64,000 nucleotides of DNA from Populus alba (Eukaryota > Streptophyta > Magnoliopsida > Malpighiales > Salicaceae). Location: contig NC_133289.1 of assembly GCF_005239225.2 (NCBI RefSeq), forward strand, positions 12,942,889 to 13,006,888, in the 5' to 3' direction. Positions 21,421-34,789 of this stretch are shown here, one piece after another. The translations under genes were made by a program, and so were the position numbers. How positions within the stretch are numbered: the first letter of the stretch is position 1; each line of letters opens with the position of its first letter. The notes beneath the pieces were generated by a model, which was given only the letters and a program-made list of their open reading frames with translations, made no database searches and was not told the DNA's origin.

Positions 21421-21628
21421 AAGCAACAATAATTCATTACTCTATATTAATAGTTATACAACTCATATATTTAATAACAACGTAGCAAATTTAGCTTGTT
21501 TATAAAACTAGAGAGTGATGAGGGTTGGGGCAACAGCGGATTTTAAAGAGGAAAAATCCTAGAATGCTCGAAAACTAAGGTGAGTTCAAGTTTTCTGGAG
21601 TTTTAAGGCTGAAAAAACAAGTAATTGG

Positions 21629-21827
21629 TGTTTTTTTTTTTTTTTTTTTAGTTTAACATGGGTGTCCGGGCCAGCTTGCGCGCACCTCGACTAATCCCAC
21701 GGGCCCTGAAGTTAACGACCATGTAAGCCTCCAGTGACCATCATATGAGCAACCTAGGGCTCGAACCTGAGACCACAGAGGGAGCAAACCTCTTGGTCCA
21801 AGCTCTTATCACTGGGCCACTACCTAG
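21629..21827 (-). mobile_element. tRNA-derived SINE
   Basis: Read on the minus strand the element starts CTAGGTAGTGGCCCAGTGAT, giving an RNA polymerase III A box (TGGCCCAGTGATAAGAG). About 45 bp later comes a B box (GGTTCGAGCCC). A GC-rich body follows, and the 3' end is ACCCATGTTAAAC plus a poly(A) tail, seen on the plus strand as a T-run at 21631-21649. The size is about 180 bp plus tail. The boxes are well kept, so the copy is fairly young. Assignment to a Salicaceae SINE family is likely but from memory. No clear target-site duplication was found. Confidence 0.82.
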
Positions 21828-22191
21828 AAGAGAGGCGTGTTGTATCTGTTCATTTTCTTTGATATAAAAAGTGATTAAATTTCACGAGATGTCACGCTTC
21901 TGAAACATGATATATTAATTTGTCATATTTTTAAAATAACATATTCCAAGTTATTACTGTTAAGCATGAAAACTTTTTTGTCACTCTTGGAAATAACGAT
22001 ATTTAAATAAATATCATGTTTTTAAAATATAACAAGATAAAACTATATTATTTCACAAATTTTTTTTTTAAATAATGTTATTTCATCAAAAAAATTTAAA
22101 TTATTGAGCTAATTTTAAATAAAAAAATAAAAAAAACCACTACTAAAGCCAATAGAATATTCCACTATAACTCCCTTGCAAAATAAATTAG

Positions 22192-22385
22192 AGCATGTTT
22201 ATATTTTGTATTTTAAAAATATTTTTGAACAAAAATTAAGATTTATTTTGTTTCAAATTTATTTTTTTAAATTTTTTTATATTATTTTGATATGTTAATA
22301 TAAAAATATAAAAAATAATATTTTAATATATTTTTAAATAAAAATTATTTTTAAAAACCACTGTTAAAATAATATCAAATACTAT
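22192..22385. mobile_element. MITE-like AT-rich unit, copy 1
   Basis: Begins GAGCATGTTTATATTTTGTA and carries the shared interior TTATATTATTTTGATATGTTAATAT and TTTTTAAAAACCACTGTTAAAAT-like words. Related units are at 34.79, 40.62, 57.23 and 57.49 kb. Terminal inverted repeats are weak. Confidence 0.45.
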
Positions 22386-22781
22386 TAACATCCCAAAATA
22401 ATCGTAATAATAACAATCTATCTAGAAGGCCATAATAAAGGTGCATACACACATGAACTTCAAAAATACAGAAGAAGAAGAAGAAGAAGAGCTGAAACCT
22501 ATCCTGGTCCCTGCCTGTCTGGTTAGCAGCGTATCCTCACTTCCATGAATAAAGAAAAAAAAAAAAACCTCTCTGACTCTAAAATCTCGATTTTTCTTTC
22601 CAAAATAAATAAATTAAACATTCAAAATTTCCATCACCCACGCTTCCTTCTATTTATAAATTACTCGCATTTACTATCAACCGCTTATTAACTTTTTTTT
22701 TTTTTATATGTATAAATTACACGCTTCTAACTTTTATAATTTTTATTTTTGATACACTGCATTTCAGTGTATCAAAAAATC
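22386..22781 (+). promoter_or_regulatory. Probable DGAT1 promoter and leader
   Basis: Upstream 400 bp of DGAT1, holding a (GAA)n tract at 22470-22489 and TATTTATAAATTACTC at about 22652. That TATA-like element is 130 bp before the ATG. The transcription start is not known. Confidence 0.35.
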
Positions 22782-25700
22782 ATGGCGGCGTTAGAGTCTC
22801 CGGAGAATCATATAAAGGCAACTGCAACATCAACGGCAACAACATCATCATCGGCGACGTCGGATCTTAAATTCTCCGTTCGACGGAGGTCTACTACTGT
22901 CACGGATTCACCTTCGACAGAGATGATGGAATCGGAGGATTTGAAAAGTAATGGTAAAGAATGCGATAAGGTTACGAATGAGAATCGATCGGATATTAAA
23001 TTCAATTATCGGCCTTCAATGCCTGCTCATCGTGGTGTTAGAGAGAGTCCTCTTAGTTCTGATGCTTTTTTTAAACAAGTACGGATCGTTTAAATTCATT
23101 TTAATTTGCGTTTTATGGATGGATAGATTTTAATAATTTTGTCTTTACTACAATTTTGTGGCTGCAGAGTCATGCAGGTCTCTTCAATCTCTGTATAGTT
23201 GTGCTTGTGGCTATAAACAGCAGGCTTATCATTGAAAATATAATCAAGGCTAGTGCTATTTTCCTCTTCTTCCTTTTTTTTTTTCCTGTAAAAATAAAAA
23301 TCTTGTGGCATGCTCTCTCAAAATTTAAAATAAAATAATGTTAAGAGCTTCTTCTTCTTCTTTTTGCAGTATGGTTGGTTAATTAATAGTGGATTTTGGT
23401 TTAGTTCAAAATCATTAAGAGACTGGCCCCTGTTTATGTGCTGGTAATATTTTGTTTTCCAATTTATTCCATCTGACTGATGAAGAACGTTCTTTTTTAT
23501 TTGTTTGGTTTCAAGTCTGAATTATTGTAACTCTTTTTTTTCCTTGACAAGAAATTTGTTATGGATTATTGCTTATATTACAGTCTTAGCCTTCCAGCAT
23601 TCCCTTTCGCGGCCTATCTTGTTGAGAAGTTGGCATATCAAAATTATTTGCCTCAACTTGTAAGTGCTAAAAAGCTGATTATTCTGCATCTTGCCATTAA
23701 TAGAATCGGCTTATTATAATTGCTCAAATAAATAACTCACGGCTCATTGTGGAGCCTGATTTAGTTTGAAGCTAATTTTTAAGTTTAAAATTGCAGGTTG
23801 TTGTTTTCCTTCATACAATCATCACCACAGGATCACTTTTATATCCAGTTTCAGTAATTCTCAGGTTGATTTTATTTAGTATTCCATTTTCATTTTAGTT
23901 ATCTATTGCGAAGTTTAGTGTTGTATAACTGTTAGTTTATCAAATTTGGAAATTAATAGCCTCTATGTTGCTCAATGAATTAGATTGTTGTAACATAAAG
24001 TGTAATACTCTTACTCCATTTGAAAATTGCATGCCAATTGAAAATCAGATATGCTAAAAAAGTTGAGTTCACGTTTAGGAAGATTCTATAAGACTCTTTA
24101 GGTTGCATGAGAGGCAGCATTGTCAGGTTCCATGATAAACTTCAATTCAATCACCAATCTTGGTTATGGTGAAGCCTTTGTTGATAGAATTCGGTGGTGA
24201 TATCAAAGACGAATGCAAAAGGAAACTCTATTGTTGGAAACTCACAGTGAGGATTGAAAGATATTGATAACTAGGTTATGACTTGCAGTTTGCACAGATT
24301 ATGGTCTAACATTGTCAAACAATTGATTTGAAAAATAATACAAAACAATTGATAACATTAGAGCATGAAAATGGTCAAGTTTCCTTTAGTTAAGAGAAAA
24401 ATGCAGTTTAAATTGCACAAGCACTAGGCTGTGTCTATCTAACTGCAGATGTTCAGTTTACTTTTGGTTGTTCAAATCATCTTTGTGGCAATTGATCTGT
24501 CTGTAGATTTTTTAGTTCTCTGATCAGTGGTTGATAAATTTGTAGTGAGTTTGTGGTGAATAAATTTGAGTTAACAAATTTAGTTGTCATATTTCCGCAA
24601 GGCTTTTTTCTCTAGCTTTTGGAAGCAATATTGCCAACAATTCATGTATGTTCTGTATCTGTCCTTTTGCATTTCCTCATTATTTCTCTCATTTTGATGA
24701 AGTTATTAACTTTATCATTTATCATGCTGTGTAACACAGCATTTAACTTTTTCGATGACATCAGAACAAATGCAGGCGCCTGCTTTTCATATAGATTTCA
24801 GATATAGATTAATTGAAAGTCTTCACTAGCCTCACCTAATACTTGTTTTATATGTATTGAAGGCGGGGAGACTTTATATCTGAAATTCTTAATTTGTCCA
24901 GGAACCTGGAATGTATAGTTTTTACATTCTTACTTTCCTCGGTGAAAACATTTATCTAACTTGATAAGAATGTAGTTTTATGCAAAAATCATTCAAAAGA
25001 GTTAGCATTAGACTCTTATCTCTGATAGAGTCTTTTGATTCGCTGCTTCTACAAACCACAATGTATCCCAAGTATTAAGCTGTTGACCGACTAAATTAAC
25101 CATATCCCAATGGAAAAGATGGTTCAATACACCATTGCCACACACTTTTGCTCATTTAAACACGAATCTGCCAATATTGCCATGCTTGCCAAAATTATAT
25201 TGTCTTCCATCTATGTTGAAACAATGGCTTGGAGAGCATGTTTATCTTAAGCTAACACAAAAGGTTTAGGGAACTGGATCTGAATGCTTCTTCCATACCC
25301 CATTTATCATGCCATGCAAAATAAGATGCCTTTTTCCCTAGTCAAAACTGACAAGAGAAGAAAAATGACCCAACCTTTTTAATATGTATTGAAAAACTAG
25401 GATAAGAAATGTTCCTCTCTAGAAAATTTGCCCCTAAAATCCACTTCATGAATATCTTCAGTGATCAATCTGCGCAAGTTATCATTCCACCATGAACCTC
25501 CAAAGCCATTTTCCAAAGAAAGCCTGGTTGAATCATTCAAGTGTTCTTAATCTTTTATGGATGTAAAGGATTGTTAGAGCCTTTGGGATGTGTTATGTTT
25601 GGGGTGATATAGAGCATGTTCTAGTTGGTTGGGGCAGGATTCTGAAATCTTAGGAGATCATTGCCTCTTACAGTGATCATTGTGGGACATAAGTTTTCTT

Positions 25701-28700
25701 GGACACCCTATAAATCACTGCTTCTGGGATGCGCATAGCAGTACCTTCATCTTATAGTCAAGAGGACTAGAGAACCCTTTTGATTTGGATTTGATTTTGT
25801 GGTCTTTGTATTGTCAAAATGGTGGATGCTTATTTTCCATGTTTGTAACCATATATTGGCGAAAAAAGCAGTTAAAATCTTGGAATTACATTTTGGTAAC
25901 TGAAATTACCTATGATTGTATGAATTTTCCCAGTTCCCAACCCTCAAGCATCATAATCTGTGCAAGTTCATAAACTCTGCAGTTCCATTTCATCAAGTAA
26001 CCTCCCCCCCCGCGCGCTCTCTCTAACACAAACTTTAGATGACATAAAACTTTAAAATGTCAGAATTATCGCGCGGATAATTTATTGTACAGGCATAAAA
26101 AATGAGTTCTTTGAAGCTGATTTTTCTCTCTCGGAGTGGAATTGATAAGCTAAATGTCTTAATATCTTGTTAGATCTTGTAGGACGTTAGCATGCTTAGT
26201 CATTGGATGTTAACAAAGACACTTAAATATTCTTGGCTAATTTGTGCAGGTGTGATTCTGCTTTTCTATCTGGTGTCACGTTGATGCTCTTTTCTTGCAT
26301 TGTGTGGCTAAAATTGGTATCTTATGCTCATACAAACTCTGATTTGAGAGCAATTGCCAAGTCAATAGATAGGGTAAGTATATTTGAAAAAGCTCAGCAG
26401 GTGCGTGGTTTTTCATGTGAAAGCTGTTGCATTGCGTCCTACATAAGATTGTAAATTGAAGAATTGAGAAAATATGTTATAGAAGCATCAAGTAGATGTG
26501 TTATCATCTCTCTCTCTCTCTCATCTTCTTATCTTCCCGTTATCATTATCATTACACATTCAATATTTCTCTCTATCAAATCTAATCAATTGGTTTCTCT
26601 CAGTCATTATTCATTGAGGTCCTGTTTAATTTCAGGAAGATGTCCCATCCATTTCTCCTTATGTGGGTAATCCTTATGATACTTACTTTAAGAGTTTAGT
26701 CTACTTCATGGTGGCTCCCACATTATGTTACCAGGTAATCAGTCATGTTTCTTCAGCCCATATATGAACAACTATATGCATTTTCAGCTTTTTTATAAAC
26801 TCTTATTGGTTCATCTTGTATTACCTAATGATATTTGATTTATTTCCAAAAATTCTGGAGGATACATTGCAATGAAAAGACTTCTGTTTTACTTACAAGA
26901 GAATAAAAGAAAGAATGAACTTACTAGGATATATATGTTGAAAGTCACCCTGCATGCATGGAATGAGAGGAATCCTGCTATAACAATCAGGCTATACTCG
27001 ACATGGAATTATTGGTGTAGAGTACCTTTTTAAACTTGAGTTGTGTGATATTCCCACATTTCCTAATGGTAGACAAATGTTCTTATGTTATCTCTGTGTA
27101 TGGGACTGGATGTGTTCTGAGTGTCCTTGTTGCGTAGATCGGTCATTTTGTCTCATTTCCATCAATTCTTAAGATTTTAGATACATCCAAGCAGTTTTAT
27201 CCTTCGGCGCATTTTATTATTCTTTCCTGGTCTCGAGGATTGGGGTTTAATGCCCAGCATTTCATAAAGAACAATTCTTTTCCATGTCTGGATAGAAGAC
27301 AGTGGATAAAGACCTTGAATTTTGACTCTGTTCTAATTGACCAAATTTACAAACGTTTTGCTCACAAAATCTTGAAACACTTGGGTCTTGGGACCATGCA
27401 GGACAGGCAGTAATTACCCATACCCTGACCTACATATGCCATGCTATCACTTAATGCGTAAAGAAATAACTACTTGTCTCCCAAATACCATGACACATGA
27501 TACAAATGATACACATATAACAGGGGACGTGGATTTGTAAATACAATCTAACTTTTATGTTGTCATAAATTTCTTAAGACTAGTATTAATGTAGGGGTCT
27601 CTATTCTGGTTATGCTGTGTTTAGTGGGTCTGACTTTATATATAGCTCTTGCAATTTGTTTGTGTGGCTATATCTTGTAAATAGGACTTCTGTCACTATT
27701 TTGTGGCTGCCATGTCTTCTCTTTGTTATCGGATTCTCTAATCTTTGCCTTGATGCATTGTCATTGTAGTCAAGCTATCCTCGCACTGAATCTGTTCGAA
27801 AGGGATGGGTGGTTCAACAATTTGTCAAGTTAATAATATTTACTGGATTCATGGGATTTATCATAGAACAAGTAAGTAGATTTTCACATTTAAACCAGTT
27901 CTGAGCGCTCTCTCTCTTTTGTTTTTTGAAAATAAAGGCATGCATTCCTGACATATTTGGTGGGCATAATTCTGCAGTATATCAATCCTATTGTTAAGAA
28001 TTCACAGCACCCTTTTAAAGGAAATCTCTTGTATGCCATTGAGAGGGTCTTGAAGCTCTCAGTTCCTAATTTATATGTATGGCTTTGCATGTTCTACTGC
28101 TTTTTCCACCTGTGGTGAGTGAACTTTTCTTTCACGTTTTATGAACAGTTTCCTCTTTGTTAAAGAAATTCCAATAATTGCCAAAATTTTCTTTTTTTTT
28201 TTTCATTAATACCATGAAGCTTGTTATAGCTGTAGTTAGTTTGCCTCAATGGTGTCAAGTGAAAATAGTTTAGTGGAAATTTTTTTAGATCAATAGTGTT
28301 ATTTGTAGTTTCATTTAGTTGTAGTGGAGTTGTAAGAATCCTCCATTGGACACATTTACTTCAACAACTATTGACTGCATTCCCTTGAAAATGTTTTTCT
28401 TATAACTTGTCCAACAAGTAACCACTTGCATTTCAAATTGTGTGCAGATTCCTTTGTAGTGGGAGTAATTTTTATAAAGTGTGCTTATTAGTTTTGTTTA
28501 ATGCATAATTTTATTCACCTAGCATGATTCCTGAAGCTTGGCATATTCCTAGAAATTTACACTAGGTTTTTTCCCTCCCATAAAGGGGGAATTGTAGGAC
28601 CAGGTTCATCTCTTTAGTTTGAGTTGAATACTGTTTTGCAAATGTAGGTTAAATATACTTGCCGAGCTCCTTTGCTTTGGTGATCGGGAGTTCTACAAGG

Positions 28701-31700
28701 ATTGGTGGAATGCAAGAACTGTTGAAGAAGTAAGAACTCATATTATGGAAAATGTTTTCCTCTTGATATATCGATCAAAAATTCCTTGCTTATAATCTTT
28801 ACATTTGCAAACGTGATTTTGGATTTGTGGCTTTCAACAGTATTGGAGAATGTGGAATATGGTATGTTTCTATACTTGAAATTCTTTATTTTATCTTTAG
28901 ATTCTGAGGCTTGATTGTTTATTGGTGAATTTTTTTTTTTTTGTAAAATGAATTCCATGGAAAATGAATTCTAGGAAAATGGATTATTTTTTGGATTGTT
29001 AGCTCTACCATGGATAATGAGGTTGAAATATTTTCCAATGCTTATTGTGCAATGAAAACGACTTTCTTGTCTTTGTTATCCATTTTTCATAATAACATTC
29101 TATTTATAATTATCGTTATAATATGACATGTTGTATATTTTCTAACAAAAAGTATTTTCTTATCTATATATTATATGTGTAAATGTATTATATATAGGGA
29201 TTTGCTAACCTTTCACTCTTTAGGTGGACTAGCATTGTGCCCAAATTTTTTGGACATTATGTATTGTAATTATGGGCTTTTCTTAATCACCTCTAATAGA
29301 GATAATATTGTCATTTCAGCAACCCCGACTTTAATTAGCAAACATTGGGGCCCAGTTTATTCTCCCCTCCCCTCCCCATTCTTTCTTCCTTTTTTTTTTC
29401 TTTTATAGTCTGAATAAAGCATGAGCAATAACACATCATCATCACTTCAAGTTTTGCTACAGAAATTGTAGTTAGAAATGGACTCTAAAGTGGCCTAACT
29501 GCTAAATCTTCATTGCTTTGTTCAGTGCTTCTGTAGGCTTTCAAATTTAAAGAATTAAGGAAATACTATTCCAATCTTTTTGTAAAGAAGCACTATCTTC
29601 ACTCTTTCTCAAGCTGTTAATCTCTCTCGTTTTTTCTCTTCATTCAGCAACGCAATAGCTATCCCATACTCCCTATCTTGTATTTATCTCTTTGCAGTCA
29701 TTAATTCTCAGAAATGGATTTGATATAAAAACCTTCCTCATTGCCTTTGCAGTGGCTATTAGAGAATGATGATAAAGGAAAATAATAAATCAAGGAGAAA
29801 GAAAGATGGGAGAGAGAGAGAGCAAATAACAAAAAAAGAAAAAGAAAAAAAGCAAGGGTACCAGATGGCAGTACTATCCCAGTCACAACAGACCAATAAA
29901 GCTTTAAATTAAGGGTTCAAAATTTTATGTTATGGATCAATATGGTCAATCATGAAACTTTGTGTGTTTTAACAGTCATGTGTTCTGGAATACATTCTTG
30001 TTTTAAATCTATAACATGAATGGTGTGGGAATTCTAACATGTGCCTCCCTAGAAATTGTTTTCATAGATGTTTAATTGATTTGGGAGTCTCAAGAGGATA
30101 AATGCTATTCCCATTTAACGTAGAAAATGGCAAAAGTCAGGGAACTATGGAATTGGAAAAAAATGAATATTTGATCTATGTGAATTCTTGTTATGTAGTT
30201 TCCTAGTTGGCTATTGGATCATGAAGGTATAAAAGTTGCTATATCTTCTTATTGAAATCCCAGCCATGGTTCCCATGTGCTGTTTGAATTTAGTTGTGGA
30301 GCAACATTATGACTGGACAATAAGATACTTCTATTAGTTGCAAATCATTCTATTCTAGTGAAAGTTGTGTCAAGATAAGGATATTAGATTGAAAGTCTTC
30401 AATTTCTATTCAATCTTTTGTCCATGTCGTGGAAAAGATTTTATTTGTTGATGCAATTGTCAGCAATACCATGGTAATTAGTTGCTGTATAACCTATCAT
30501 TTTGCCCTTGTGTTTCTCCCAATTATTCAAAATTATCCATGTGTTAATTTGTTCAGTAACTATATGTTTGTAAAATTGGTTCAATTGTGGGCAATAGTTA
30601 ACTTCCTTCCATTTGTTCCATTAAGTAGGTATGACATGGACAAACAATTTCTACATAGGATGAAAATGGGATCCCCATATCAAATGAATGGTGTTTAATG
30701 AACTAAGTTGAAATGGCCTAGAGATCCATAAAAACAAAAAGATTCGCACGTGATTTGATCAAGATTTGGAAGGGTTTCTAATTATTTTAGGGAAGAAGCT
30801 AGAATTTAGATTTTGGGTGGACAGTGGCTGCGTTTCATAAATAATAAAGAGAGGCACCTGAGCAGCTTACAGCTCAGGTGAGAGATTTTTTTTTGTTTTG
30901 ATTGATCACGTGTAGGTCACATGACATCATTTACATGATATATGAGTTCAATTTTCATCATGTGTGGAAATTATTTGTTTTCGTACCCAATTAATTGAGC
31001 AATTGGATGACAATTAACCATTGAATCTAATTGAGCCATTTTTACAAACACAGAGTGTTATTAAATAAATTACTAACATAGGGGAAATTTTAAAGAACTG
31101 AGACAAATACTAGGGAATAATGTTTAAGCCAGTTAGTTGCTTACAAGTGTGTTCATCCGGTGCCTTTATATATCATTTGCATTCTTATTGTAATGCTGTA
31201 GTTATTATTACGAACACAAGATGTGCTGCTTATGAACACACAAGTGCACAGAGACTGGCTGGTCAAGCATACCTCTAATTGAATCCTACTGTCTACAGCC
31301 AGTTCATAAGTGGATGGTTCGCCATATCTATTTTCCATGCCTACGGAATAAAATACCGAAGGTAACTTCCCTTTCTCTCCGTGGACTGTAAACAACACTT
31401 GATTCGTTAGAAAGTAAATGAACATTTCTTCTTGCTGTATTTTGATCTCTGCTTTTGTCATCACAGATTTTCATTTTATTGTTCTATGATGGAAGCTTTA
31501 TAATGTGACCTATGGATTACAAGACATGCTATAATATCTTGCGATTTTGTTTTTTCTATTGAATCTTCTTTCCAACTTTCTTTTTATTTTTCTGCTAATT
31601 CCACAAAGAAATCGGAATTACAAATATAAACTTTAAACTCCTATTTATGACAATTGTTGACAGCAACTTTTGGAAGAAGGATGATGCATGGAATATGAAG

Positions 31701-34312
31701 GGGGTTGTCTTAGTTTTTTTCTTATTTAGGGCTGTGTATTATTAACCAAGCATGTCCTGGTGATTTTATATTTTGTTAGACAAAAACTTAATAGAGATAC
31801 TCTCTTGGCAGTTCCTCACAATTTTTCTTTGTTGTTTTTTCCCATATCATTGCAGGGGGTAGCTATACTTGTTGCCTTCTTAGTTTCAGCTGTTTTTCAC
31901 GAGGTATTATTGACTTTTATCTTGACTAGTTTATCTCATAGCTGGCTTCTATGTTCACATAGTAGATCAATTTTTTGCATGTTTATTTGATGGTTATAGA
32001 AGTATCTTTTTTAGGAAGCATCAACAAGGATATGAATACAATATGATACATATGTCAATATGTCAATTTTTTAAATTTAGGATATGATACAGGTTGTCAT
32101 GGATACTTTATTAAAAAATATATAATACCGAGTTTTTGGATAAAATGAAATTATGTTGGTTTGGTATTATAATATATAAAATAGTTTTATTTTTTATATA
32201 AAAAGATATTTATTTTAAATTTATGTATTTATTTTTCTTTTTAAAAGGATGGGATGGTCAGGATGATTATGTTATTTATCATTGTGTTATTAAGCTAAAA
32301 ACAAATATGTTCTACTTTACATATGTAGTTTCTCGATTTTATTCTAGAAATTAATTCAAAATATATAAAACTATTTACAAGATGGGAAACCATAAATTAG
32401 TTTGAATAACACCAATAATAACAATGTTAAGATTGCATTTGTCACTTTGACAATATTCATCAATTATTATCCATTTCAAAAAATAAAAAAAAATAAAAAT
32501 TTATTATCTATATAAATCATACTCACTGTCCTAAAAGGATTGTCATGTTTGACTTTCTACAGTCATTAATTGACATGTCATATCACCATTCTTTATCACA
32601 CTTTTCTAAAACACCCTCTATTGTATGCCTCTTACAAAGTGGGTTTAAATAGGGGTATTTTAGGAAAATACATGACTCAATGATTTGATCAGAAAATCAG
32701 TAAAATTCAAAATAGAAAACCAGACAATCTCTTTGGGATTGAGGGATTATTATATTAATTTGATATTATAAAATGAAAATGTGCAAAAACTAAATAGTAA
32801 AATTCAATTTGCTACGGAAATTGTAGTAGTGATGTATCCACGAGGTTTTGGATACATCTATAAAATCATTTTTAAAGTATCCCCAAGCATTTGAAATAAT
32901 ATTTATTATTCATTAGTTTTTCTTTGGCAAGTATCCGATTTGTATTGGAGTAGTACCAGGTCAAGTATAGTATTGGATATGTGCCCAATTGGATTACATG
33001 AGGGATTTTGAATTGTACTCGTATACACACTTGATGCAAAATCCAGGATTTTGCTTAGGGACTCATCACTCTATTTTTTATTTTTCTTTTTCTTTTTCTT
33101 TTTTTCCTTTTCCAGTCTTGATGGGTGGAGTGATTTTGTGTTCAACTTAATGTGAATTATTAATTTCAACTATTAAAAGATCAGCTTTGGATGAGATGAA
33201 CTTGACATGAGCGACAAATTGCACACGGATTGTGACGGTGTCATGAAAATCTATCTCATCTTTGTCTAGGAACCACACAGTGCTGGGGACTTTGCTTTAT
33301 GCTATGTCAATGGTAAAAATAATGGTAGCAACCAATTCTGAAAGTTAAACACACCAAGTTACCTGCTTAGTTTGGCACATTGATAACATGGATTGGTAGG
33401 TTCGGAAACAGGAGAGATCTAAACATCAAGAAATTACAGAATAACCAGTAGGCCGATCCAGCTGGGTTGGGATGAGGGCTTAGTTGAGGATGATGCTGAT
33501 GAACCGTCTCTTCAACTCTTCACGGCGGGCGAACTCTTGGAATGCAGTGATTGAGATAGAGTTATAGACCAACACTTTGAGATTCTATAGTCATTGCTTG
33601 CACTAGAATTTTTGAATTGATGCACCACTGGCTCTATTCAATAGTTTCAATTACAGCCATGTACTTGTGGTGTCATTTGATGTTAATTATCCTGCAGCTG
33701 TGCATTGCTGTTCCCTGCCACGTGTTCAAGCTCTGGGCATTTATTGGAATTATGTTACAGGTAAGATGATTCTGACCAAAGACTGCCAGAAGTTCGTTTC
33801 TAACTGACTGTTTTAAAACCAGTTTTATGCTTGCTCCCCCCGCTCCCTAAGAGAAGAAAAGGGAAGAAGGAAAAGTATAATCTTTAAGTGTGTTGAATTA
33901 GCTAATGGAAAACATGGCTTCCTCTTTCTCGTTTGGATCAGGTTCCCTTAGTGGTGATCACAAAATTTCTCCAAAATAAGTTCAGAAGCTCCATGGTATG
34001 TCCATTTCTTCACCTCTTCATCTCCCAAGCAGAGAGGTTAAAATCTGGAACACCTGATAAATAGCAGACTTCCAAACCCCGCTCTATTCCATCATGCAAA
34101 GTGTTGTCCGCCATGGTAGATGGCCATGGAGTTCAAAATCAAACCCCGATGAGCAGCAGCCTGTTCTAGTCCATGACAGAATGCAATTCTTTTCATTACA
34201 GGTGGGAAACATGATCTTCTGGCTGTTTTTCAGCATTCTTGGTCAACCAATGTGTGTGCTTCTGTATTACCATGACTTGATGAATCGGAAGGGGAAAACT
34301 GAATCAAGTTGA
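22782..34312 (+). CDS. DGAT1: Diacylglycerol O-acyltransferase 1
   Basis: Membrane-bound MBOAT enzyme of the endoplasmic reticulum that acylates diacylglycerol with acyl-CoA to form triacylglycerol. Sixteen exons join in frame to 499 aa: 22782-23078, 23168-23248, 23370-23443, 23584-23659, 23797-23864, 26250-26373, 26636-26734, 27770-27871, 27978-28114, 28648-28729, 28841-28861, 31299-31361, 31856-31903, 33698-33760, 33942-33995 and 34202-34312. Exon 1 is the variable hydrophilic N-terminus, ending [13 protein letters not shown] with the acyl-CoA-binding motif. Later features are [19 protein letters not shown] (first membrane helix), [34 protein letters not shown], and the active-site His region SAVFHELCIAVP. 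Hydrophobic helices occur throughout. The start is ATGGCGGCG at 22782; in-frame sequence upstream has no ATG. Intron 2 has a GC donor and exon 11 is only 21 nt. Sixteen exons and about 500 aa are usual for plant DGAT1. Confidence 0.97.
23865..26249 (+). other. DGAT1 intron 5, 2.4 kb
   Basis: Non-coding; GTTGAT donor and TTTGTGCAG acceptor. No transposon domain was recognised. A C-run followed by GCGCGC and a TC tract lies at about 26002-26024. Confidence 0.8.
28862..31298 (+). other. DGAT1 intron 11, 2.4 kb, with a GC-rich hairpin
   Basis: Non-coding; GTATGT donor and CTGTCTACAG acceptor. It contains a perfect 9-bp inverted repeat, CACCTGAGC (30855-30863) and GCTCAGGTG (30872-30880), with an 8-nt loop. 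No domain of a mobile element was recognised. Confidence 0.8.
31904..33697 (+). other. DGAT1 intron 13, 1.8 kb
   Basis: Non-coding; GTATTA donor and ATCCTGCAG acceptor. 32.05-33.0 kb is AT-rich and repeat-like (GATATGATACAGGTTGTCAT; later GTTTTGGATACATC and GGATATGTGC). The last kilobase has normal composition. Confidence 0.75.
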
Positions 34313-34789
34313 CACAAGCTTGGTAGAGCTTGCCAAGGTCAACAAAAGGCATGGTTATGGAAGTGCTTTTTTCCCATGTGTTCTGCAGGAGAAATGGTGT
34401 TGAGCAGTGTTATATCGAGATGTCTTTTTTTTTTTTTTTTTTTGAATGTCTTTGATGTACACGCAATTTTGGTAGTACAGGCACTGGGAATTAAAATGCC
34501 AAAGTGACACTGGATTTTTATTTTTTTATTTTTTATGTTTGTTGGTTGGTTAATCATTTCTAGAAAAATGTCAATGGTTCCTGTTCCATGGTTTGGCTTT
34601 TCAAATTCGTATCCTGTTGTGACTGCGTTCAAGGTCCTCCACAACTGATGACAGTTTTTTGTTTGGTAGTAGTAACTAACATCGTTGACTATGCTGATGG
34701 TTGTATTAAATTTCTTTTTTTGGTTAACGTGACAACAATGTAGAGATGTAATTAATGTAATCCAATTTACCTAACAAGTTTAAAAGTAA

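Noticed and set aside
22749..22781. Upstream extension of DGAT1 exon 1
   Set aside because: The in-frame upstream stretch has no ATG; it would need a TTG start. ATGGCGGCG at 22782 is used.
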